64,000 bases of DNA from Siphonodentalium dalli (lineage: Eukaryota > Mollusca > Scaphopoda > Gadilida > Siphonodentaliidae): assembly GCA_032622095.1 (NCBI GenBank), contig CP136069.1, positions 34,694,194 through 34,758,193 on the forward strand, in the 5' to 3' direction. The position numbers and the translations under genes were made by a program. The notes below the pieces were generated by a model, which saw nothing but the letters and a program-made list of their open reading frames with translations, was not told the origin of the DNA and ran no database searches. Positions 54,701 through 64,000 of the stretch are shown here, in pieces (position 1 is the stretch's first letter; the number at the start of each line of letters is the position of its first letter).

Positions 54701-57700
54701 GTCCCTGTCTCCCAAGTCACCCTCTAGGCTGGTCCCTGTCTCCCATGTCGCCCTCTAGGATGGTCCCTGTCTCTCAGGTCGCCCTCTAGGCTGGTCCCTG
54801 TCTCCCATGTCGTCCTCTAGGCTGGTCCCTGTCTCTCAGGTCGCCCTCTAGGCTGGTCCCTGTCTCCCAGGTCGCCCTCTAGGCTGGTCCCTGTCTCTCA
54901 GGTCACCCTTTAGGCTGGTCCCTATCTCCCAGGTCGTCCTCTAGGCTGGTCCCTGTCTCCCATGTCGCCCTCTAGGCTGGTCCCTATCTCCCAGGTCGCC
55001 CTCTAGGCTGGTCCCTGTCTCTCATGTCACCCTTTAGTCTGGTCCCTGTCTCTCAGGTCGCCCTCTAGGCTGATCCCTGTCTCCCATGTCGCCCTCTAGG
55101 CTGGTCCCTGTCTCTCAGGTCACCCTTTAGTCTGGTCCCTGTCTCCCATGTCGCCCTCTAGGCTGGTCCCTGTCTCCCAGGTCGCCCTCTAGGCTGATCC
55201 CTGTCTCCCATGTCGTCCTCTAGGCTGGTCCCTGTCTCCCATGTCGCCCTCTAGGCTGGTCCCTGTCTCCCAAGTCACCCTCTAGGCTGGTCCCTGTCTC
55301 CCATGTCGCCCTCTAGGCTGGTCCCTATCTCTCAGGTCGCCCTCTAGGCTGGTCCCTGTCTCCCATGTCGCCCTCTAGGCTGGTCCCTGTCTCCCATGTC
55401 GTCCTCTAGGCTGGTCCCTGTCTCCCAGGTCGCCCTCTAGGCTGGTCCCTGTCTCTCAGGTCACCCTTTAGGCTGGTCCCTATCTCTCAGGTCGCCCTCT
55501 AGGCTGGTCCCTGTCTCTCAGGTCGTCCTCTAGGCTGGTCCCTGTCTCCCATGTCGTCCTCTAGGCTGGTCCCTGTCTCCCATGTCGCCCTCTAGGCTGG
55601 TCCCTGTCTCCCATGTCGCCCTCTAGGCTGGTCCCTGTCTCCCATGTCGCCCTCTAGGCTGGTCCCTGTCTCCCATGTCGTCCTCTAGGCTGGTCCCTGT
55701 CTCCCATGTCGCCCTCTAGGCTGGTCCCTGTCTCTCAGGTCGCCCTCTAGGCTGGTCCCTGTCTCCCATGTCGTCCTCTAGGCTGGTCCCTGTCTCCCAT
55801 GTCGCCCTCTAGGCTGGTCCCTGTCTCTCATGTCGTCCTCTAGGCTGGTCCCTATCTCTCAGGTCGCCCTCTAGGCTGGTCCCTGTCTCCCAGGTCGTCC
55901 TCTAGGCTGGTCCCTGTCTCCCATGTCGTCCTCTAGGCTGGTCCCTGTCTCCCATGTCGCCCTCTAGGCTGGTCCCTGTCTCTCATGTCGTCCTCTAGGC
56001 TGGTCCCTGTCTCTCAGGTCACCCTTTAGGCTGGTCCCTATCTCTCAGGTCGCCCTCTAGGCTGGTCCCTGTCTCTCAGGTCGTCCTCTAGGCTGGTCCC
56101 TGTCTCCCATGTCGTCCTCTAGGCTGGTCCCTGTCTCCCATGTCGCCCTCTAGGCTGGTCCCTGTCTCTCATGTCGTCCTCTAGGCTGGTCCCTATCTCT
56201 CAGGTCGCCCTCTAGGCTGGTCCCTGTCTCCCAGGTCGTCCTCTAGGCTGGTCCCTGTCTCCCATGTCGTCCTCTAGGCTGGTCCCTGTCTCCCATGTCG
56301 CCCTCTAGGCTGGTCCCTGTCTCTCATGTCGTCCTCTAGGCTGGTCCCTGTCTCTCAGGTCACCCTTTAGGCTGGTCCCTATCTCTCAGGTCGCCCTCTA
56401 GGCTGGTCCCTGTCTCTCAGGTCGTCCTCTAGGCTGGTCCCTGTCTCCCATGTCGTCCTCTAGGCTGGTCCCTGTCTCCCATGTCGCCCTCTAGGCTGGT
56501 CCCTGTCTCTCAGGTCACCCTCTAGGCTGGTCCCTGTCTCCCATGTCGTCCTCTAGGCTGGTCCCTGTCTCCCATGTCGCCCTCTAGGCTGGTCCCTGTC
56601 TCTCATGTCGTCCTCTAGGCTGGTCCCTATCTCTCAGGTCGCCCTCTAGGCTGGTCCCTGTCTCTCAGGTCACCATCTAGGCTGGTCCCTGTCTCCCATG
56701 TCGGCCTCTAGGCTGGTCCCTGTCTCTCAGGTCACCCTTTAGGCTGGTCCCTATCTCCCAGGTCACCCTTTAGGCTGGTCCCTGTCTCTCATGTCGTCCT
56801 CTAGGCTGGTCCCTGTCTCCCATGTCACCCTCTAGGCTGCTCCCTGTCTCCCAAGTCGCCCTCTAGGCTGGTCCCTGTCTCCCATGTCGTCCTCTAGGCT
56901 GGTCCCTGTCTCCCATGTCGCCCTCTAGGCTGGTCCCTGTCTCCCATGTCGTCCTCTAGGCTGCTCCCTGTCTCCCAGGTCGCCCTCTAGGCTGCTCCCT
57001 GTCTCCCATGTCGCCCTCTAGGCTGGTCCCTGTCTCTCAGGTCACCCTTTAGGCTGGTCCCTATCTCTCAGGTCGCCCTCTAGGCTGGTCCCTGTCTCTC
57101 AGGTCACCATCTAGGCTGGTCCCTGTCTCCCATGTCGGCCTCTAGGCTGGTCCCTGTCTCTCAGGTCACCCTTTAGGCTGGTCCCTATCTCCCAGGTCAC
57201 CCTTTAGGCTGGTCCCTGTCTCTCATGTCGTCCTCTAGGCTGGTCCCTGTCTCCCATGTCGCCCTCTAGGCTGGTCCCAGTCTCCCATGTCGCCCTCTAG
57301 GCTGGTCCCAGTCTCCCATGTCGCCCTCTAGGCTGGTCCCAGTCTCCCATGTCGCCCTCTAGGCTGGTCCCAGTCTCCCATGTCGCCCTCTAGGCTGGTC
57401 CCAGTCTCCCATGTCGCCCTCTAGGCTGCTCCCTGTCTCCCAAGTCGCCCTCTAGGCTGGTCCCTGTCTCCCATGTCGCCCTCTAGGCTGGTCCCTGTCT
57501 CCCATGTCGCCCTCTAGGCTGGTCCCTGTCTCCCATGTCGCCCTCTAGGCTGGTCCCTGTCTCCCATGTCGCCCTCTAGGCTGGTCCCTGTCTCCCATGT
57601 CGTCCTCTAGGCTGCTCCCTGTCTCCCAGGTCGCACTCTAGGCTGCTCCCTGTCTCCCATGTCGCCCTCTAGGCTGGTCCCTGTCTCTCAGGTCACCCTT

Positions 57701-60700
57701 TAGGCTGGTCCCTATCTCCCAGGTCGTCCTCTAGGCTGGTCCCTGTCTCCCATGTCGCCCTCTAGGCTGGTCCCTATCTCCCAAGTCGCCCTCTAGGCTG
57801 GTCCCTGTCTCTCAGGTCACCCTTTAGGCTGGTCCCTGTCTCCCATGTCGCCCTCTAGGCTGGTCCCTGTCTCCCATGTCGTCCTCTAGGCTGGTCCCTG
57901 TCTCCCAGGTCGCCCTCTAGGCTGGTCCCTGTCTCCCAGGTCGCCCTCTAGGCTGCTCCCTGTCTCTCATGTCGTCCTCTAGGCTGGTCCCTGTCTCCCA
58001 GGTCGCCCTCTAGGCTGGTCCCTGTCTCCCATGTCGCCCTCTAGGCTGGTCCCTGTCTCCCATGTCGCCCTCTAGGCTGGTCCCTGTCTCTCAGGTCACC
58101 CTTTAGGCTGGTCCCTATCTCCCAGGTCGTCCTCTAGGCTGGTCCCTGTCTCCCATGTCGCCCTCTAGGCTGGTCCCTATCTCCCAGGTCGCCCTCTAGG
58201 CTGGTCCCTATCTCCCAAGTCGCCCTCTAGGCTGGTCCCTGTCTCTCAGGTCACCCTTTAGGCTGGTCCCTGTCTCTCAGGTCGCACTCTAGGCTGGTCC
58301 CTGTCTCTCAGGTCACCCTTTAGGCTGGTCCCTATCTCCCAGGTCGTCCTCTAGGCTGGTCCCTGTCTCCCATGTCGCCCTCTAGGCTGGTCCCTATCTC
58401 CCAGGTCGCCCTCTAGGCTGGTCCCTATCTCCCAGGTCGCCCTCTAGGCTGGTCCCTATCTCCCAAGTCGCCCTCTAGGCTGGTCCCTATCTCCCAAGTC
58501 GCCCTCTAGGCTGGTCCCTGTCTCTCAGGTCACCCTTTAGGCTGGTCCCTGTCTCCCATGTCGCCCTCTAGGCTGGTCCCTGTCTCTCAGGTCACCCTTT
58601 AGGCTGGTCCCTATCTCCCAGGTCGTCCTCTAGGCTGGTCCCTGTCTCCCATGTCGCCCTCTAGGCTGGTCCCTATCTCCCAGGTCGCCCTCTAGGCTGG
58701 TCCCTGTCTCAGGTCACCCTTTAGGCTGGTCCCTGTCTCCCATGTCGTCCTCTAGGCTGGTCCCTGTCTCCCATGTCGCCCTCTAGGCTGGTCCCTGTCT
58801 CCCATGTCGCCCTCTAGGCTGGTCCCTGTCTCCCAAGTCACCCTCTAGGCTGGTCCCTGTCTCCCATGTCGCCCTCTAGGCTGGTCCCTGTCTCTCAGGT
58901 CGCCCTCTAGGCTGGTCCCTGTCTCCCATGTCGTCCTCTAGGCTGGTCCCTGTCTCTCAGGTCGCCCTCTAGGCTGGTCCCTGTCTCTCAGGTCACCCTT
59001 TAGGCTGGTCCCTATCTCCCATGTCGCCCTCTAGGCTGGTCCCTGTCTCCCATGTCGCCCTCTAGGCTGGTCCCTGTCTCACAGGTCGTCCTCTAGGCTG
59101 GTCCCTATCTCCCAGGTCGCCCTCTAGGCTGGTCCCTGTCTCTCAGGTCACCCTTTAGGCTGGTCCCTATCTCCCAGGTCGTCCTCTAGGCTGGTCCCTG
59201 TCTCCCATGTCGCCCTCTAGGCTGGTCCCTATCTCCCAGGTCGCCCTCTAGGCTGGTCCCTGTCTCTCAGGTCACCCTTTAGTCTGGTCCCTGTCTCCCA
59301 TGTCGCCCTCTAGGCTGGTCCCTGTCTCCCAGGTCGCCCTCTAGGCTGATCCCTGTCTCCCATGTCGTCCTCTAGGCTGGTCCCTGTCTCCCATGTCGCC
59401 CTCTAGGCTGGTCCCTATCTCCCAGGTCGCCCTCTAGGCTGGTCCCTGTCTCTCAGGTCACCCTTTAGGCTGGTCCCTATCTCTCAGGTCGTCCTCTAGG
59501 CTGGTCCCTGTCTCCCATGTCGCCCTCTAGGCTGGTCCCTATCTCCCAGGTCGCCCTCTAGGCTGGTCCCTGTCTCTCAGGTCACCCTTTAGGCTGCTCC
59601 CTGTCTCCCATGTCGTCCTCTAGGCTGGTCCCTGTCTCCCATGTCGCCCTCTAGGCTGGTCCCTGTCTCTCATGTCGTCCTCTAGGCTGGTCCCTATCTC
59701 TCAGGTCGCCCTCTAGGCTGGTCCCTGTCTCCCAGGTCGTCCTCTAGGCTGGTCCCTGTCTCCCATGTCGTCCTCTAGGCTGGTCCCTGTCTCCCATGTC
59801 GCCCTCTAGGCTGGTCCCTGTCTCTCAGGTCACCCTCTAGGCTGGTCCCTGTCTCTCATGTCGTCCTCTAGGCTGGTCCCTATCTCCCATGTCGCCCTCT
59901 AGGCTGGTCCCTGTCTCTCAGGTCGCCCTCTAGGCTGGTCCCTGTCTCCCATGTCGCCCTCTAGGCTGGTCCCTGTCTCCCATGTCGTCCTCTAGGCTGG
60001 TCCCTGTCTCTCAGGTCACCCTTTAGGCTGGTCCCTATCTCTCAGGTCGCCCTCTAGGCTGGTCCCTGTCTCTCAGGTCGTCCTCTAGGCTGGTCCCTGT
60101 CTCCCATGTCGTCCTCTAGGCTGGTCCCTGTCTCCCATGTCGTCCTCTAGGCTGGTCCCTGTCTCCCATGTCGCCCTCTAGGCTGGTCCCTGTCTCTCAT
60201 GTCGTCCTCTAGGCTGGTCCCTATCTCTCAGGTCGCCCTCTAGGCTGGTCCCTATCTCCCAGGTCGCCCTTTAGGCTGGTCCCTGTCTCCCAGGTCGTCC
60301 TCTAGGCTGGTCCCTGTCTCCCAGGTCGCCCTTTAGGCTGGTCCCTGTCTCCCAGGTCGTCCTCTAGGCTGGTCCCTGTCTCCCATGTCGTCCTCTAGGC
60401 TGGTCCCTGTCTCCCATGTCGCCCTCTAGGCTGGTCCCTGTCTCTCATGTCGTCCTCTAGGCTGGTCCCTATCTCTCAGGTCGCCCTCTAGGCTGGTCCC
60501 TGTCTCTCAGGTCACCATCTAGGCTGGTCCCTGTCTCCCATGTCGGCCTCTAGGCTGGTCCCTGTCTCTCAGGTCACCCTTTAGGCTGGTCCCTATCTCC
60601 CAGGTCACCCTTTAGGCTGGTCCCTGTCTCTCATGTCGTCCTCTAGGCTGGTCCCTGTCTCCCATGTCGTCCTCTAGGCTGGTCCCTGTCTCCCATGTCG

Positions 60701-62640
60701 CCCTCTAGGCTGGTCCCTGTCTCACAGGTCGTCCTCTAGGCTGGTCCCTATCTCCCAGGTCACCCTTTAGGCTGGTCCCTATCTCCCAGGTCACCCTTTA
60801 GGCTGGTCCCTGTCTCTCACATGGCACTCTAGGCTGGTCCCTATCTCTCAGGTCGCCCTCTAGGCTGGTCCCTGTCTCTCATGTCGCCCTCTAGGCTGGT
60901 CCCTGTCTCTCATGTCGTCCTCTAGGCTGGTCCCTGTCTCCCATGTCACCCTCTAGGCTGCTCCCTGTCTCCCATGTCGTCCTCTAGGCTGGTCCCTGTC
61001 TCCCATGTCGTCCTCTAGGCTGGTCCCTGTCTCCCATGTCGCCCTCTAGGCTGGTCCCTGTCTCCCATGTCGTCCTCTAGGCTGCTCCCTGTCTCCCAGG
61101 TCGCCCTCTAGGCTGCTCCCTGTCTCCCATGTCGCCCTCTAGGCTGGTCCCTGTCTCTCAGGTCACCCTTTAGGCTGGTCCCTGTCTCCCAGGTCGCCCT
61201 CTAGGCTGGTCCCTGTCTCCCATGTCGTCCTCTAGGCTGGTCCCTATCTCCCAGGTCGTCCTCTAGGCTGGTCCCTGTCTCCCATGTCGCCCTCTAGGCT
61301 GGTCCCTATCTCCCAAGTCGCCCTCTAGGCTGGTCCCTGTCTCTCAGGTCACCCTTTAGGCTGGTCCCTGTCTCCCATGTCGCCCTCTAGGCTGGTCCCT
61401 GTCTCCCATGTCGTCCTCTAGGCTGGTCCCTGTCTCCCATGTCGTCCTCTAGGCTGGTCCCTGTCTCCCATGTCGTCCTCTAGGCTGGTCCCTGTCTCCC
61501 ATGTCGTCCTCTAGGCTGGTCCCTGTCTCCCAGGTCGCCCTCTAGGCTGCTCCCTGTCTCTCATGTCGTCCTCTAGGCTGGTCCCTGTCTCCCAGGTCGC
61601 CCTCTAGGCTGGTCCCTGTCTCCCATGTCGCCCTCTAGGCTGGTCCCTGTCTCCCATGTCGCCCTCTAGGCTGGTCCCTGTCTCTCAGGTCACCCTTTAG
61701 GCTGGTCCCTATCTCCCAGGTCGTCCTCTAGGCTGGTCCCTGTCTCCCATGTCGCCCTCTAGGCTGGTCCCTATCTCCCAGGTCGCCCTCTAGGCTGGTC
61801 CCTATCTCCCAAGTCGCCCTCTAGGCTGGTCCCTGTCTCTCAGGTCACCCTTTAGGCTGGTCCCTGTCTCTCAGGTCGCACTCTAGGCTGGTCCCTGTCT
61901 CTCAGGTCACCCTTTAGGCTGGTCCCTATCTCCCAGGTCGTCCTCTAGGCTGGTCCCTGTCTCCCATGTCGCCCTCTAGGCTGGTCCCTATCTCCCAGGT
62001 CGCCCTCTAGGCTGGTCCCTATCTCCCAGGTCGCCCTCTAGGCTGGTCCCTATCTCCCAAGTCGCCCTCTAGGCTGGTCCCTATCTCCCAAGTCGCCCTC
62101 TAGGCTGGTCCCTGTCTCTCAGGTCACCCTTTAGGCTGGTCCCTGTCTCCCATGTCGCCCTCTAGGCTGGTCCCTGTCTCTCAGGTCACCCTTTAGGCTG
62201 GTCCCTATCTCCCAGGTCGTCCTCTAGGCTGGTCCCTGTCTCCCATGTCGCCCTCTAGGCTGGTCCCTATCTCCCAGGTCGCCCTCTAGGCTGGTCCCTA
62301 TCTCCCAAGTCGCCCTCTAGGCTGGTCCCTGTCTCTCAGGTCACCCTTTAGGCTGGTCCCTGTCTCTCAGGTCGCACTCTAGGCTGGTCCCTGTCTCCTA
62401 GGTCACCATCTAGGCTGGTCCCTGTCCCCCAAGTCGCCCTCTAGGCTGGTCCCTGTCTCTCAGGTCACCCTTTAGGCTGGTCCCTGTCTCTCAGGTCGCA
62501 CTCTAGGCTGGTCCCTGTCTCCTAGGTCACCATCTAGGCTGCTCCCTGTCTCACAGGTCGCCCTATAGGCTGGTCCCTGTTTCTCAGGTCACCCTTTAGG
62601 CTGGTCCCTGTCTCTCAGGTCACCCTTTAGACTGGTCCCT
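45751..62640 (+). repeat. Giant 31-bp minisatellite, about 545 units (16.9 kb)
   Basis: The unit contains CCCTCTAGGCTGGTCCCTG followed by TCTCCCATGTCG: 20 of 31 bases are G or C and 22 of 31 are pyrimidines on this strand. Variation is concentrated at a few sites: CATGTCGCC / CATGTCGTCC / CAGGTCGCC / CAAGTCACC / CAGGTCACCCTTT, CTGTCTC / CTATCTC / CAGTCTC, and the rarer GCACATGGCACTC. Units keep the 31-bp period almost without indels; exceptions include CCCTTCTCCC near 52225, CCCATTCGCC near 49105 and CCTGTCTCAGG near 58708. Because 31 is not a multiple of 3 and every unit has CTAG (TAG on both strands), all six frames are closed every 93 bp or less, so it cannot encode protein. No transposon interrupts it. 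It may be collapsed or expanded in the assembly. Confidence 0.98.
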
Positions 62641-62740
62641 GGATCTTGAATATTATCTATAAATACCCTTGAATGTTCTTGCATTTCATTAGGTGTAACC
62701 TGTGGGAACCATGTCTTACATTCCTTTATATATTTTACAA
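62641..62740. other. Junction between minisatellite and tandem duplication
   Basis: The array stops at ACTGGTCCCT and AT-rich single-copy sequence begins at GGATCTTGAATATT without a transition zone. Confidence 0.6.
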
Positions 62741-62986
62741 TATTCTACTTGCCAATTGCCTGAAATATAATCCTTCTAAAGAAAAATATTCTGACATTTG
62801 AATACCACTTTTGTATTTTAAGTCATTAGTTCAAGAACCCCAATGGAATTTCCACATAAGATCTGTTAAATATAAGTTTGAAAGTGAAGTGTCATTATAT
62901 TATAGAAGTGGTTTCTCTCAGCTCTCAAGAGACACTTGGAATCTATTGTAAAATGATAAATAAGATCTCCACTTTCAGGATATTAA

Positions 62987-63368
62987 CCCTTTACCCAACA
63001 GAAGGGCTCTGTGCCAATGCATTCTCTTATATATGCGAGTCGACCATAGGTCGCCTCGCATATATAAGAGAATGCATTGGCTTAACACATTAAAAATTAT
63101 AAAATTGTTAAAGAATGTAAGAAAAAATGGTAAAAAAAGATTTTTTTTAGGCCAATGCATTCTCTTATATATGCGAGGCGACCTATGGTCGACTCACATA
63201 TATAATAGAATGCATTGGCACAGGGCATAACTGTAACTATCACAATGTGGTCAAGGAGCCGGTTCCAATGATATCCATATTTGTATGGTTCTATTGAGAC
63301 AGACCGAAGATATTTTAGGCTGTTGAAGCTTTATTTGGCCGGTTTTGGCCGGTTTGTTGGGTAAAGGG
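62987..63368 (+). mobile_element. Family C piggyBac-like MITE, copy 9
   Basis: TTAA at 62983-62986 and 63369-63372. Complete ends and hairpins; spacer slightly short, and one arm has ATATATAATAGAATGC. The empty counterpart at about 63972-63978 reads GATATTAAACC. Confidence 0.95.
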
Positions 63369-63457
63369 TTAAACCACTGGTGCGAAAACGGAATCTTGTC
63401 CGGAGAAATCTAGAATGGTGTTCAAAATTTGCATGCAAATCTATATAACTGACTGAT

Positions 63458-63490
63458 AACTAAACACTCATTGATGAGTAGTTACTTGAT
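63458..63490 (+). mobile_element. Family F terminal fragment
   Basis: ACTAAACACTCATTGATGAG then TAGTTAC matches the F terminus over about 30 bp only. Weak but specific. Confidence 0.5.
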
Positions 63491-64000
63491 TTTCATTGAT
63501 TTTGGGACGTTCAGCTACATAGATATATTAAAAAAACAACCTTTAGCTGATCTGTCTCTCAAACAAATCCTTAATGTTTCTATATATGATTTCATATGCC
63601 TATAGTATATCTGAACATGCCTAGAATTGAAGAGTTAGGGTTTCAGTACATGCTATTAGAATTTTATCGGAGAATCCAAATACTATTAGTAATAAAAGGT
63701 CAATATGCTCGCTTAAATTCTTTCATAGAGATGGTTTTACTTGGGAATGACCTGAAATATAATCCTTCTAAAGTAAAATATTCTCTCATTTGAATACCAC
63801 TTTTGTATTTTGACTCATTAGTTCAAGAGCCCCAATGGAATTCCCACATAAGATCTGTTAAAAATAAGTTTGAAAGTGAAGTGTCATTATATTATAGAAG
63901 TGGTTTCTCTCAGCTCTCAAGAGACACTCGGAATCTATTGTAAAATGATAAATAAGATCTCCTCTTTCAGGATATTAAACCACTGGTGCGAAAACGGAAT

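Larger units (their letters stand above)
62741..64000 (+). repeat. Tandem duplication G (~606-bp unit), copy 1 carrying a C element, copy 2 running off the window
   Basis: From TGAAATATAATCCTTCTAAA at 62761, the sequence recurs at 63753 (offset 992 bp; 606 bp after removing the 382-bp C element and one TTAA). Copies differ by few substitutions (CTTTCAGGATATTAA shared; CTTGGAATC / CTCGGAATC). Copy 2 continues past the C target into ACCACTGGTGCGAAAACGG at the window end. A 65-codon frame at 63596-63793 has no recognised domain. Confidence 0.9.

Noticed and set aside
45751-62640. CRISPR array or repetitive protein gene
   Set aside because: No unique spacers between the repeats; a 31-bp unit with TAG on both strands closes every frame. 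It is a minisatellite in animal DNA.
6187-63230. Recurrent frames sharing LLYMRVDHRSPRIYKRMHW or similar
   Set aside because: These are translations of family C hairpins; the repeated peptide reflects the DNA repeat, not a protein family.

Overview
The window looks like AT-rich nuclear DNA from an invertebrate animal. It has no bacterial-type gene density, no long open reading frame, a tRNA-derived SINE, many miniature inverted-repeat elements (MITEs), and one exon-like segment with a metazoan-type splice donor. A marine lophotrochozoan such as a mollusc would fit, but this is a guess. No complete protein-coding gene can be supported. The only gene-like segment I would defend is a candidate first coding exon at 41960-42047 (+). 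It encodes a signal-peptide-like sequence and ends at a strong donor (ATG|GTGAGT) in phase 1. If real, everything from 42048 to the window end, including the giant minisatellite, lies in its first intron or beyond.

From 1 to 45.7 kb the sequence is a mosaic of short non-autonomous, foldback-rich transposons separated by single-copy DNA. I name the families locally. Family A is a ~210-bp near-perfect palindrome with CAGTAATGC ends and TA target duplications (Tc1/mariner-like), about 22 copies. Families B, C, F and J all have CCCTTT-like ends and TTAA targets (piggyBac-like); B and C also share a twin-hairpin core. Family D is a twin-hairpin element with CAAGCC ends and 8-bp target duplications (hAT-like). 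Nesting gives a relative order: B and F are oldest, A inserted into them, D inserted into B, and C and J inserted into A, D and satellite DNA. C is therefore the youngest and most uniform. Other repeats are a ~510-560-bp tandem array (6.7-9.5 kb), divergent repeats K and L, and several small minisatellites.

Between the transposons, mainly at 9.5-9.9, 17.8-18.2, 20.5-20.75, 24.1-24.6, 27.7-28.05, 29.65-30.0, 33.7-34.15, 37.3-37.65, 39.4-39.95 and 43.5-43.75 kb, lie islands of complex, relatively CpG-containing, single-copy sequence. Their frames do not stay open over useful lengths. They could be conserved non-coding or enhancer DNA.

From 44.45 to 45.1 kb there is a composite 32/55-bp minisatellite. 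From 45,751 to 62,640 there is an uninterrupted 16.9-kb array of a 31-bp, C-rich unit (about 545 copies). It shows higher-order duplications at exact multiples of 31 bp and contains no transposon. The last 1.3 kb holds a tandem duplication of a ~606-bp unit. One copy carries a C element and the other preserves the empty TTAA site.
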